Positions 45,956-54,174 of a DNA stretch of 64,000 nt are shown here, one piece after another. The DNA is from Nocardia gamkensis NBRC 108242. GTDB lineage: Bacteria; Actinomycetota; Actinomycetes; Mycobacteriales; Mycobacteriaceae. The DNA lies in the NCBI RefSeq assembly GCF_001612985.1, contig NZ_BDBM01000033.1:32558-96557 (forward strand), written 5' to 3'. The position numbers were made by a program, and so were the translations under genes. Position 1 is the first letter of the stretch. Every line of letters begins with the position of its first letter. The notes below the pieces were generated by a model. That model saw only the letters and a program-made list of their open reading frames with translations, was not told the DNA's origin and ran no database searches.

Positions 45956-46840
45956 ATGTTCAGCTCGACCGCGGCGCCGCTTCCCACGCTGTGCGGCAGG
46001 CCGGTGGCGACGGATCGAGCGCTGGTGATGGCGATCGTGAATCGCACGCCGGACTCGTTCTACGACCGCGGCGCCACGTTCACCGACGCGGCGGCGATGG
46101 AGGCCGTGGCGCGCGCGGTGGACGAGGGCGCCGACCTCGTCGACATCGGCGGGGTGAAAGCCGGGCCGGGCGATTCGGTGGACGCGGCCGAGGAGACGCG
46201 CCGGGTGGTGCCGTTCGTCGCGGCCATCCGCGCGAAGTACCCGCAGCTACTGATCAGCGTCGACACCTGGCGGGCCGAGGTGGCGCTGGCGGCGGTGGGC
46301 GAGGGGGCGGATCTGATCAACGACACCTGGGCGGGCGCCGATCCCGATCTCGTTTCGGTGGCCGCCGCGCACGGCGCCGGTGTGGTGTGCAGCCACACCG
46401 GTGGCGCGGTGCCGCGCACCCGGCCGCATCGGGTCCGCTACGCCGACGTGGTGAGTGAGGTCACCGAAACCGTGGTGCAGGCCGCGGAGAACGCGCTCGC
46501 GGCCGGGGTGCGCCGGGATTCGATTCTGATCGATCCGACGCACGATTTCGGCAAGAACACCTATCACGGGCTCGAACTGTTGCGCCGAGTCGACGTTCTT
46601 GTAAAAACCGGATGGCCACTCTTGATGGCGCTGAGCAACAAGGATTTCATCGGGGAGACTTTAGGTGTCGGTCTTTCCGAACGGCTGGAGGGCACATTGG
46701 CGGCAACAGCATGGTCGGCGGCGGCCGGCGCCCGAGTCTTCCGTGTCCACGAAGTCGCCGCGACCCGGCGGGTCGTGGACATGATCGCCGCGATCCAGGG
46801 CATCCGGCCCCCCGCACGAACCTTGCGAGGTCTGGCATGA
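45956..46840 (+). CDS. folP2: dihydropteroate synthase-like protein FolP2
   Basis: A 294-residue TIM-barrel protein of the DHPS family. MAIVNRTPDSFYDRG near residue 22 is the pterin-site signature, with GADLVDIGGVKAGPG and DTWRAEVALAAVGEGADLIN following. The typical FolP1 sequence NVTPDSFSDGG is altered here (R and Y/R replacements), as in mycobacterial FolP2. That protein lacks normal DHPS activity in tests I recall from M. leprae. Its stop overlaps the gpgS start (ATGA), so it may be linked to methylglucose lipopolysaccharide synthesis rather than folate. Order matches Rv1207-Rv1208. Confidence 0.88.
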   Translation: MFSSTAAPLPTLCGRPVATDRALVMAIVNRTPDSFYDRGATFTDAAAMEAVARAVDEGADLVDIGGVKAGPGDSVDAAEETRRVVPFVAAIRAKYPQLLISVDTWRAEVALAAVGEGADLINDTWAGADPDLVSVAAAHGAGVVCSHTGGAVPRTRPHRVRYADVVSEVTETVVQAAENALAAGVRRDSILIDPTHDFGKNTYHGLELLRRVDVLVKTGWPLLMALSNKDFIGETLGVGLSERLEGTLAATAWSAAAGARVFRVHEVAATRRVVDMIAAIQGIRPPARTLRGLA

Positions 46841-47775
46841 CATTTCAACACCGTGAGCCCGCCTGGGCGACGACCCATACCTGGGACACCCCGAACTGGC
46901 GAGTGGACGAACTCGTCCGCGCCAAAGCCGGGCGCACCGTGTCGGTGGTGCTGCCCGCGCTGAACGAAGAACGGACCGTGGCCGACGTGGTGGCCAGCAT
47001 CCGGCCGCTGCTCGGCACGCTGGTCGACGAGCTGATCGTGCTGGACTCCGGGTCGACCGACGCCACCGCGGAGCGCGCCCGTGCGGCGGGCGCGGAGGTG
47101 ATCAGCCGCGAGCAGGCGGTGCCGGAGCTCGAGCCGGTCCCGGGCAAGGGCGAGGTGCTGTGGCGCTCCCTGGCGGTGACCAGCGGTGATCTCATCGCTT
47201 TCGTCGACTCCGACCTGATCGACCCGGATCCCGCCTTCGTCCCGAAGTTGCTCGGTCCGTTGCTCACGGTCGGCGACATGCATCTGGCCAAGGCCTATTA
47301 CCGCAGGCCGCTGCGACAAGGCGGCGCGGTGGACGCGGCCGGCGGTGGCCGTGTCACCGAACTGGTCGCCCGGCCGCTGCTGGCCGCGCTGCGACCGGAA
47401 CTCTCCCAGGTTCTGCAGCCGCTCGGCGGTGAATACGCGGGCACCCGCGAACTGCTCACCTCGGTGCCGTTCGCGCCGGGCTACGGCGTCGAGATCGGGC
47501 TGCTGCTGGACACCTACGACCGGCTCGGCATGTCCGCGATCGGCCAGGTCAATTTGGGCGTGCGCACGCACCGCAACCGGCCGCTGGCCGACCTGGGGGT
47601 GATGAGCCGCCAGATTCTCGGCACCGTGCTCGGGCGCAGCGGCATCCAGGACTCGGGTGCGGCGCTGACCCAGTTCCCGCTGATCGGCGACGAGTTCACG
47701 GCGCACCGCACCGAGGTCTCCCTGATGGACCGCCCGCCGATGAACACCTTGCGGCCCGCGTGGGCGGCGGCCTGA
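46837..47775 (+). CDS. gpgS: glucosyl-3-phosphoglycerate synthase
   Basis: A 312-residue GT81 glycosyltransferase. VSVVLPALNEERTVADVVAS binds the nucleotide, FVDSDLIDP (Asp124, Asp126) is the DxD metal site, and GEYAGTRELLTSVPFAPGYG is the acceptor region. It makes glucosyl-3-phosphoglycerate from UDP- or ADP-glucose, the first step to methylglucose lipopolysaccharides that regulate fatty acid synthesis in mycobacteria. The ATG overlaps the folP2 stop. It is convergent with the next gene. In M. tuberculosis Rv1209 follows directly; here that gene is 13 kb away in inverted order. Confidence 0.95.
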   Translation: MTFQHREPAWATTHTWDTPNWRVDELVRAKAGRTVSVVLPALNEERTVADVVASIRPLLGTLVDELIVLDSGSTDATAERARAAGAEVISREQAVPELEPVPGKGEVLWRSLAVTSGDLIAFVDSDLIDPDPAFVPKLLGPLLTVGDMHLAKAYYRRPLRQGGAVDAAGGGRVTELVARPLLAALRPELSQVLQPLGGEYAGTRELLTSVPFAPGYGVEIGLLLDTYDRLGMSAIGQVNLGVRTHRNRPLADLGVMSRQILGTVLGRSGIQDSGAALTQFPLIGDEFTAHRTEVSLMDRPPMNTLRPAWAAA

Positions 47776-47809
47776 ACCGCTCCACCACCGTGGCGGCGCC
47801 GGGATACGG

Positions 47810-48145
47810 TCAGGCCCCTTCGGTGTGGGGGTCCCGCATGTATCCCGCTTCGATCAGGGTGCGGAAGGCCGCGAGTTTGTAGACGCACTCGGCCGGTTCA
47901 CAGATCCGGTGGCGTTGCATGAGTTCGTGTGCCTCCGCCACGGTCAACGGCTCGACGGGCATCTGCTGCGGCCTGCCGATCGGGCAGGTCGGTAGCAGGC
48001 GCGCGGGCAGTTGTTCCGCGATCACGTGCTGGGCGACGCCGACCCGGCGCCGCCGGTTCGCCGGTCCGTACATCAGTCCGATGGTGGCGACCAGGCCGGC
48101 GGCGCCGGCGAGCGAGCAGAGGACGGCGATCTGGGTGGCGGTCAC
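47810..48145 (-). CDS. single-helix membrane protein of unknown function
   Basis: A 111-residue protein with one N-terminal membrane segment (IAVLCSLAGAAGLVATIGLMY), a basic stop (NRRRRVG) and a cytoplasmic part with two cysteines in HRICEPAECVYKLAAFRTLIEAGYM. No family recognised. First gene of the accessory stretch after gpgS. Upstream lies a short AT-rich patch around 48220-48245 that may be its promoter. Confidence 0.6.
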   Translation of the reverse strand: MTATQIAVLCSLAGAAGLVATIGLMYGPANRRRRVGVAQHVIAEQLPARLLPTCPIGRPQQMPVEPLTVAEAHELMQRHRICEPAECVYKLAAFRTLIEAGYMRDPHTEGA

Positions 48146-48371
48146 GGCGCTTTCTCCTCTCGGTGGGGCGGGCCGGGCAGAGCGTGGCGGGGCCGAAGCG
48201 CGAACGCACCGTCACCTACTCATAGTTAACTTTCAGCAAATTAAGTGTGAGCCGAGGCGGCGCGCCGTGCAAGAGGAAAAGTGGGACGCGCAACCGACGT
48301 GGTGTGCGGCTTTATGACCGGGTATGCCCGTTGGCCAGGTGCTCAACCGCCCCATAGACAACTTTGAGCAA

Positions 48372-49448
48372 TCAGCGGTGAATGGGTCCGTCGATGCGGT
48401 CCAGCGGCAGAGCGGAGGCCCCACCGCGTTCGGCCAGGATCTGGGCGGCGATCGAGATCGCCGTCTCGTCCGGTGTTCGCGCGCCGAGATCGAGCCCGAC
48501 CGGACTGCGCAGCCGGCCGAGCTGGTCGTCGGTGACACCCGCGGCCCGCAGGCGCTCGACGCGCTCGGCGTGCGTGCGGCGGGATCCGAGCGCGCCGACG
48601 AAGCCGATGCGCGGGCACGACAGCGCCGTCACCAGCATCGGCACATCGAATTTGGCGTCGTGGGTGAGCACGCAGACGACGGTGCGCTGGTCGATCCGCC
48701 CCGCCTCCTGTTCCTCGCCCAGATACCGGTGCGGCCAATCCACGACGACCTCGTGGGCGGCGGGAAATCTGGCGGCGGTGGCGAAGGTCTCGCGGGCGTC
48801 CACCACCGTCACCCGGTAGCCGAGTTGACGGCCGGTGCGGCTGAGCGCGCGCACGAAGTCGTTGGCGCCCGCCAGGATCATCCGCGCCGGAGCCGCGAAA
48901 ACCTGGACGAACGTCCGAGGTCGTGGCGCGCCGTGTGCCGCGCACTCGTCGGCGCCCACCACCCCGCAGCGGCCCGCGGCCAGCAGCGCCCGCGCGTCGC
49001 GGTCGACGTCGTGCCACGGTTCGGTATCGGCGGTCGTCAGCAGCTTCCATTCCGGTGCGGCGTCCATGGTGGTCGCCGCGGCGACGGGGGAGCCGTCCTC
49101 GATCCGCTGCCGTAACGCGGTGAGCAGCGGGAGTCGTTCGGGTGCGACGCGCTCGACGAACACCTCGATCTCGCCGCCGCAGCTCAAGCCCACCGCCGGC
49201 CCGTCGGAGTCGGCATAGCCGAACCGGTCGGTCACCGCATGGCCGCTGCTCAGGACCTCCTGCGCCGACGCGACGACGGCCGCCTCGACGCAGCCACCGG
49301 ACAGCGAGCCGTGTACGTCGCCGGAGCCGGTGACGAGCATCGCCGCTCCGAGTTCGCGAGGCCCGGCGCCGGTCGTGTCCACCACGCGAGCCAGCGCGAC
49401 CGGCCCGAGCGGCAGCAGGGTGAGCAATTGCCCGAGTATCGCGCGCAC
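48372..49448 (-). CDS. XdhC-family protein (molybdenum-cofactor hydroxylase maturation type)
   Basis: A 358-residue protein with the XdhC/CoxI N-terminal domain (LGAAMLVTGSGDVHGSLSGG with a conserved Cys in GGCVEAAVV and GLSCGGEIEVFV) and a C-terminal Rossmann domain (VTVVDARETFATAARF, VCVLTHDAKFDVPML, IGFVGALGSRRTH). XdhC proteins sulfurate or insert the molybdenum cofactor for xanthine dehydrogenase and relatives. No molybdenum hydroxylase gene is within the window, so its client is elsewhere or lost. Confidence 0.88.
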   Translation of the reverse strand: MRAILGQLLTLLPLGPVALARVVDTTGAGPRELGAAMLVTGSGDVHGSLSGGCVEAAVVASAQEVLSSGHAVTDRFGYADSDGPAVGLSCGGEIEVFVERVAPERLPLLTALRQRIEDGSPVAAATTMDAAPEWKLLTTADTEPWHDVDRDARALLAAGRCGVVGADECAAHGAPRPRTFVQVFAAPARMILAGANDFVRALSRTGRQLGYRVTVVDARETFATAARFPAAHEVVVDWPHRYLGEEQEAGRIDQRTVVCVLTHDAKFDVPMLVTALSCPRIGFVGALGSRRTHAERVERLRAAGVTDDQLGRLRSPVGLDLGARTPDETAISIAAQILAERGGASALPLDRIDGPIHR

Positions 49449-49541
49449 CGGAATCCGGTCCTTTCGGCGAGCGGGTCCAGCGCATCGGGCCCGAGACAGC
49501 CGGCGAATATCCGCCGTACCGTAAGCCTAGTTACCGGAGAC

Positions 49542-49877
49542 CTATCCGTCGCGGCGGCGACGATGCGGTAACAGCACCTGGTCCGCGCGTGCTTCGGGTC
49601 GGTCCTCGTCCTGATCCGCGGCCGCGTTCCGGGGATCGTCGTCGGGGCGGGGTCGCTCTTGTTCCGCGCGCTCGGTGTCGGGCCGATCGGCTCGCGGTTC
49701 CTCGCCCGCCGGGCCGTCCGCTTCGTGCGAGGTGGCCGACTCGTTCGCCAGCCGGGCTTGAAGGTCGGCGACGGTCACGTGAGCCTTCGCCCCCGCGGGC
49801 CGCAACAGGACACTGAGGATCAGGCCGAGCAGGCCCACCGCCAGGACGGCGCCGCCGATCAGCAGTAACGGATTCAC
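49542..49877 (-). CDS. small membrane protein with a long charged tail
   Basis: A 111-residue protein with one N-terminal membrane helix (LLLIGGAVLAVGLLGLILSVLL), a short helical part (VTVADLQARLANESA) and a highly charged, Pro/Asp/Arg-rich tail predicted to be disordered. GTG 49877 is preceded by AGGAGG. It follows the 49899 gene by 21 bases and is probably in the same operon. No family recognised. Confidence 0.6.
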   Translation of the reverse strand: MNPLLLIGGAVLAVGLLGLILSVLLRPAGAKAHVTVADLQARLANESATSHEADGPAGEEPRADRPDTERAEQERPRPDDDPRNAAADQDEDRPEARADQVLLPHRRRRDG

Positions 49878-49898
49878 GATTCCTCCTTGCCGGACACC

Positions 49899-50465
49899 TC
49901 AGGCGTCCGTTTCGCGGAGCTGTAGCTGGGACGGGACGGCGCCGGTCTCGAAGTACGCCGTGAAGATCTCGGCCGCCTGCTCGGCGGTGAACACCTCGTC
50001 CGGATAGACCCGCGGCGTGGGCACGCAGGCCGGGACGGGAACGTCCACCCGGGGCAGTCCGTGCCGCTGACCGGGTAAGCCCACGGTGAAGCGATGCGGC
50101 ATGCCCTCGACGGTGGTGCGCACCTCGAGGGTGAGAGCGTCCGCCGAGCCGGTGCATTGCAGGTACTCCCGCCCGGGAGCGGAACTGATCGCCGGGTCGA
50201 TGTCCGCGGGCCGCATCGGCTCGGCGAGCCGGGTCATGTTCACCGAGTAGCGGTGGAAGCCGTCCAGCCTGTCCAGCGGGCGCAGAAAGCTGTCGATGGG
50301 CTCATCCGGGCGGAGGAAGACTCGCAACCGGTCGCTGTAGGTCACCCGGTGGGTGGTCACCGCCGGATCGCCCGTCCGGGCGGGGGCCGCGGCGCCGTGC
50401 CGCGGGCGCCGCAGCACGGAGAGGAGGGACACGGAACTCGCAGACATCGACTTTCGATCACGCAT
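49899..50465 (-). CDS. soluble protein of unknown function
   Basis: A 188-residue protein without membrane segments. After a basic, Ala-rich first 35 residues the pattern alternates strands (VTYSDRLRVFLRPDEPIDSF, YLQCTGSADALTLEVRTTVE, HRFTVGLPGQ) and ends with a helix (VFTAEQAAEIFTAYFETGAV). This suggests a compact alpha/beta domain. I recognise no family. The start is the furthest ATG and may lie later. It heads a likely two-gene unit with the small membrane protein. Confidence 0.6.
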   Translation of the reverse strand: MRDRKSMSASSVSLLSVLRRPRHGAAAPARTGDPAVTTHRVTYSDRLRVFLRPDEPIDSFLRPLDRLDGFHRYSVNMTRLAEPMRPADIDPAISSAPGREYLQCTGSADALTLEVRTTVEGMPHRFTVGLPGQRHGLPRVDVPVPACVPTPRVYPDEVFTAEQAAEIFTAYFETGAVPSQLQLRETDA

Positions 50466-50811
50466 CAGAGTTCACCTATCACATGCGGTTATCGTCCAGC
50501 TATTCAATCATCTCTGTATGAACGCGCTCGGACGAGGGTTGGTGACCTGTGCCACACGAGAGAATTGTGGCTGGCGTGATGCTCCTGAGTCGTTACGACC
50601 AGGTGATCGGTGGAATGGTTCGCGGCATGTGGGAGCGTCCACTCGATGTCCACCGTCCGGATTCCCGGCAGGGGATGCGCTCAACTACGATGTCCACATA
50701 TTTGCTGAATGTCGTTGGGCGCGTGGAGCCGACGTGCGGGTGATCACCACCGCCGGTAGGGGCGGGTCCGACGCCGTTCTCCGGCAACGGAGGTCGAGCG
50801 AGGTATGTGAG
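50466..50811. other. 346-base gap between two minus-strand genes
   Basis: Lower in GC than its surroundings, especially 50466-50530, where the promoter of the 49899 gene is expected. Short open frames on the plus strand lack ribosome sites and are not called. No hairpin or repeat of note. Confidence 0.45.
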
Positions 50812-51669
50812 TCAGCGGCGCACACCCGTTGCGGGCGACCTGTTTTCGGGGTCGTGGCGGTAGACCGGAGTGAGCAGGTCGGCTTCCAGGGGTTCACCCG
50901 TGGCACGGTCGAAGCGACAGGCGATCAGCACCGAGAACAGGTGATTGCTCGCTCGTTCGTGCAGCGTGGCCAGCCGGGTGGCGAGCAACCGGATGGCGCC
51001 GAGCGAGCCGGGGGGATGCATGCCGTCGATCATCAATACACTGCCCCGCCCGTCGGGCCGGGGAAGCCTGCCCAGGTAGGCGATGTCGTGCGGTTCCGGT
51101 CCGCCCGGCCGGTACACCCGCCGAGCCGCCCGGTCCTCGATTCCCCGGCGCGCGTCCCCCACTCTCGCCACCGCGCGGCGCAAGCGCGGATCGGCGGCCA
51201 CCAACTGGCGCAGGCTCGGGGACAGTTCCGGACCGCCCAACACGATCAGGCCGTCACGCCGCAGGTCGATCGGGCGGCCCGGTAGGAAATGCTCGACCGC
51301 TACGCTGAAGCCGAGTTCGCGCAGGAGCTCGGCCAATCGCTGCGGTGCGGCGGGATCGGGCGCGCCGATCACGCGCCCGGCGCGCACCTCGGGGACGAGC
51401 ACGGTGAGCGAACCGTGCCCGAAGAACAGTCCTTCCGGCGCGGGGCCCTGGGTACTCACCTGGTGGATGCGGGCCCGGGAAAGGCCCGCCGCCGCACCGA
51501 TTCTGGCGAAGGTCCAGCCTTCGGCATGGAGCTCCCGGATCACGGCACGCCGAATCCTGGTCAGTTCGTTGATGGTCTGCTGGGCTGCCGCCACCCCGTC
51601 GGTGGCCGCTTTCAGTCGCTCGACCTTGTCCTCGATCGCGAACACGCGCGCCACGTCATCGGCCGACAT
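50812..51669 (-). CDS. HTH protein with a large uncharacterised C-terminal domain
   Basis: A 285-residue protein. Residues 1-75 are helical, with a sigma-70 region 4/MerR-like helix-turn-helix (WTFARIGAAAGLSRARIHQV). Residues 80-285 form a separate alpha/beta domain (LTVLVPEVRAGRVIG, GLIVLGGPELSPSLRQLVAA, SVLMIDGMHPPGSLGAIRLL) that resembles a nucleotide- or ligand-sensing module but matches no family I can name. A TAGACT box lies six bases before ATG, so it is probably leaderless. No divergent target gene; it is followed on the same strand by the accessory genes. Confidence 0.7.
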   Translation of the reverse strand: MSADDVARVFAIEDKVERLKAATDGVAAAQQTINELTRIRRAVIRELHAEGWTFARIGAAAGLSRARIHQVSTQGPAPEGLFFGHGSLTVLVPEVRAGRVIGAPDPAAPQRLAELLRELGFSVAVEHFLPGRPIDLRRDGLIVLGGPELSPSLRQLVAADPRLRRAVARVGDARRGIEDRAARRVYRPGGPEPHDIAYLGRLPRPDGRGSVLMIDGMHPPGSLGAIRLLATRLATLHERASNHLFSVLIACRFDRATGEPLEADLLTPVYRHDPENRSPATGVRR

Positions 51670-51675
51670 GTGCGA

Positions 51676-51681
51676 AGTCTA
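51676..51681 (-). promoter_or_regulatory. leaderless -10 box (TAGACT) of the HTH-sensor gene
   Basis: On the minus strand TAGACT, six bases, then ATG 51669. Confidence 0.55.
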
Positions 51682-51721
51682 GACAGCTGAACAGCGCTAT
51701 GCGTCTAGTCTGCTTGACGAA

Positions 51722-52138
51722 TCAGGTGGCGTCGGTGTCGATCGGCGGACGTTCGTTGCGCTCCAACGGCTTAGCCAACTTGGGCATCGGGTAGTCCGGC
51801 ATCCCGCTGTTCGTGCTGTACAGGTCCTTCGGATCGGGCAGCGCGCTGTCGAAATCCTTGAACAGCGAATCGTCGCCGTTGAGAAGGTGTTTGGTCACCA
51901 TCGCTCGCGGAGTCATACCGCGCAGTTCGTTCAGGTCGGCCAGCGGCTTGCGTAAATCGTCGAACTCCGGCCCGAGTTCCTGTCGCAACTGGGACGTGGC
52001 GCCGCTCGCGTAATCGCGCACCTGCCGCAGGCTGCGCGTGGTCCAGCGCACGGCACCGGGCAAGCGCTCCGGGCCGAGGATGACGAGGGCGGCGACGAGC
52101 AGGATGACCATCTCGCTCCAGCCGATGTTGCTGAACAC
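51722..52138 (-). CDS. tatB: Sec-independent translocase subunit TatB
   Basis: A 138-residue protein with the TatA/B layout: one membrane helix (SEMVILLVAALVILGPERLPG), then an amphipathic helix (AVRWTTRSLRQVRDYASGAT) and a polar tail. The Glu near residue 9 and the FNIGW-type start fit TatB. It recognises twin-arginine signals with TatC; a likely client is the DUF1906 protein at 13117. GTG 52138 has TAGCCT six bases upstream. It follows htrA in the sigE-rseA-htrA-tatB order known from M. tuberculosis (Rv1221-Rv1224). Confidence 0.92.
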   Translation of the reverse strand: MFSNIGWSEMVILLVAALVILGPERLPGAVRWTTRSLRQVRDYASGATSQLRQELGPEFDDLRKPLADLNELRGMTPRAMVTKHLLNGDDSLFKDFDSALPDPKDLYSTNSGMPDYPMPKLAKPLERNERPPIDTDAT

Positions 52139-52144
52139 GTAACC

Positions 52145-52150
52145 AGGCTA
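52145..52150 (-). promoter_or_regulatory. leaderless -10 box (TAGCCT) of tatB
   Basis: On the minus strand TAGCCT, six bases, then GTG 52138; tatB may thus be expressed apart from htrA. Confidence 0.5.
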
Positions 52151-52171
52151 CCCGGCGATCCGGCCGCCGGG

Positions 52172-53710
52172 TCAGTCGGATTCCAGCGTCACCGGCACGT
52201 CCACCTGCCTGCCATCGCGGATCAACTGCACGTTCACCGTTTCGCCGATCTTGCGCGACTGCACCGCGACGACCAGTTCGTCCGGACCGGTGACCTCTCG
52301 ATCGCCGACCTTCACGATCACGTCACCCTCCACGATCCCGGCCTTCGCCGCGGGACCGCCCGCCACGACGTCCGCCACCGCCGCACCGCTCATGACCTCG
52401 TTGGCCACCTGCTTGGTGCGTGCGCTCAGGCCGATCGTCGGGTGGTGCACGACGCCGTCACGGATCAAGGTCTGGGCGACCTCGATCACCTTGTCCACCG
52501 GGATCGCGAAGCCGAGGCCGACCGAGCCGCCGGTCTCGCTGCGGATGGCGGTGTTGATGCCGATCACCCGGCCGTCCATGTCCACCAGCGCGCCGCCGGA
52601 GTTACCCGGGTTGATCGACGCGTCGGTCTGCACGGCGTCGATCACGGCCTTCGTGTCGCTGCCCTCGCCCTCCAGCTTCACCGGGCGGTGCAGGGCGCTG
52701 ACGATGCCGGAGGTCACCGTCTTACTCAGGCCCAGCGGCGAACCGATGGCCAGCACATCGTCACCGACCTGGACGTTGCCGGATTTGCCGAGCTGGGCGA
52801 CGGTGAGATTCTTCACATCGACCTTCAGCACGGCCAGGTCGGTCTTCGGGTCGCGGCCGACGATCTGGGCGGGCACCCTGGTGCCGTCGGAGAACTGCAC
52901 CTGTATCGCGGACCGGTTGGACTTGTCCTGCGCGGCCATCGAGACGACGTGGTTGTTGGTGACCACATAGCCGCCGCCGTCGATCACCACGCCGGAGCCG
53001 GTGGCGCCGTTGTCGCCGACCGTCACCCGGATGGAGACGACCGAGGGCAGCACGGCGTTGGCGACCTGGGCGATCATGCCGTGCGGGCGGGTGCCGTCAC
53101 CGGTCTGTTCGAGGGTCACCTTCCGCGACGTGAGCGTCGAGGCGGTTTCCGCGGTCAGCCGTCCGACCAGCCCACCGACCAGGCCGATGACGACCGCGAC
53201 GAGCGCGAGCAGGGCCAGCGCCTTGGGCGCGACCCGGGAACCGAACAGCACTTCGCGGGCGCTGAGCTTCTCGGCCTGCGGCAGCGTCTGCGGCTTGGGA
53301 GTGGGCACCGCGGGGGCGCCCAGGCGTGCCACCGCTTCGGGATCACGCCACGGATCGGCCGGTCCGGCCACGGCCGACGGGCCGTCGGCGGCGTCGGGAT
53401 CGCGCTGCAGGATCTCGGTGGAGCCTTCCGGGCGCCCGAAGGCCTCGGCCAGCACCGCGTCGGGCGGACGGTTCTGCAGTTCGGGACCGGTTTGCGGCGC
53501 CGAACCCGCCTTGCGCAGCGGCAGGGGCTCGGCGAACGAACCGGATAGGCCGGACGGCCTGCGGAAGGCACGTGCGGTATGCGTGTCGACATGGGGCCGG
53601 TAGACCGGGCGCGGACCGAGAACGGGTGCGTCCGGCGGACGGAGATTCCCGCGGTCGGCCGCCGAATCCGAGGTGTCGGCCGATCCGGAATTCGTCGATT
53701 CGGTGGTCAC
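52172..53710 (-). CDS. htrA: membrane-anchored HtrA-family serine protease
   Basis: A 512-residue protein with a long Pro-rich cytoplasmic region (1-157) and a single membrane helix (about 161-184). The trypsin-like domain has triad His254 (TNNHVV), Asp291 (KTDLAVLK) and Ser371 (NPGNSGGAL), and a PDZ domain lies at about 420-505. It degrades misfolded proteins or processes signalling proteins outside the membrane. It is the Rv1223 equivalent, part of the sigE envelope-stress module. GTG 53710 has TAGAGT seven bases upstream, inside the end of rseA, so it can be transcribed on its own. Confidence 0.95.
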   Translation of the reverse strand: MTTESTNSGSADTSDSAADRGNLRPPDAPVLGPRPVYRPHVDTHTARAFRRPSGLSGSFAEPLPLRKAGSAPQTGPELQNRPPDAVLAEAFGRPEGSTEILQRDPDAADGPSAVAGPADPWRDPEAVARLGAPAVPTPKPQTLPQAEKLSAREVLFGSRVAPKALALLALVAVVIGLVGGLVGRLTAETASTLTSRKVTLEQTGDGTRPHGMIAQVANAVLPSVVSIRVTVGDNGATGSGVVIDGGGYVVTNNHVVSMAAQDKSNRSAIQVQFSDGTRVPAQIVGRDPKTDLAVLKVDVKNLTVAQLGKSGNVQVGDDVLAIGSPLGLSKTVTSGIVSALHRPVKLEGEGSDTKAVIDAVQTDASINPGNSGGALVDMDGRVIGINTAIRSETGGSVGLGFAIPVDKVIEVAQTLIRDGVVHHPTIGLSARTKQVANEVMSGAAVADVVAGGPAAKAGIVEGDVIVKVGDREVTGPDELVVAVQSRKIGETVNVQLIRDGRQVDVPVTLESD

Positions 53711-53717
53711 TCGGGAA

Positions 53718-53723
53718 ACTCTA
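53718..53723 (-). promoter_or_regulatory. leaderless -10 box (TAGAGT) of htrA
   Basis: On the minus strand TAGAGT, seven bases, then GTG 53710; it overlaps the rseA stop codon. Confidence 0.5.
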
Positions 53724-54113
53724 CTTGCGCCACCACGTAGTCCACCGGGTCGCGGTGAACGAATCGGTCAGAAAGCCGAAAACCGCCTCGTTACGCCCGG
53801 ACTGGCCGGAAGCCGACGAGGGCGCCCGGCCGCTGGACGCGCCGCCCGGCAGCTCCGCGAGCGGAATCCTGGTCAAGCTGTCGTGCAGGCCGGTCGGAAT
53901 CGCGACCTGGCCCGCGTGCCGCAACGCGATGCGCGCCTGCTGCTGGGCATCGACCTCCGCCGCGCACTCCGGACACAGCGACAGGTGTTGAGCGGCACGC
54001 AGGTAGGCGTTCATCCGTAGCTCCCCGTCCACGTACGCCGCGACCGCCTCACTCGCCAGATGCTCGGTGGGGCGGAAACGGGGCGGACCGGACGTGCTGG
54101 AGTCGCCACTCAT
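53721..54113 (-). CDS. rseA: zinc-type anti-sigma factor RseA
   Basis: A 130-residue soluble anti-sigma factor. His43-x3-Cys47-x2-Cys50 (HLSLCPEC) is the ZAS zinc motif, after the helix VAAYVDGELRMNAYLRAA. It would bind and silence SigE and release it on oxidation or after phosphorylation and ClpC1P2 degradation, as known for M. tuberculosis Rv1222. No membrane helix is seen, in line with the mycobacterial protein. It lies 61 bases after sigE and 10 bases before htrA. Confidence 0.92.
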   Translation of the reverse strand: MSGDSSTSGPPRFRPTEHLASEAVAAYVDGELRMNAYLRAAQHLSLCPECAAEVDAQQQARIALRHAGQVAIPTGLHDSLTRIPLAELPGGASSGRAPSSASGQSGRNEAVFGFLTDSFTATRWTTWWRK

Positions 54114-54174
54114 TCGGTGCTCACCCTTTCAACCGACATCGACCGAGGTTCGGGCGATGCCGGCGTCCGACGAA

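Noticed and set aside
50549..50743. Small plus-strand gene in the gap before the HTH-sensor gene
   Set aside because: No ribosome site or leaderless box, mixed codon usage and no family resemblance.
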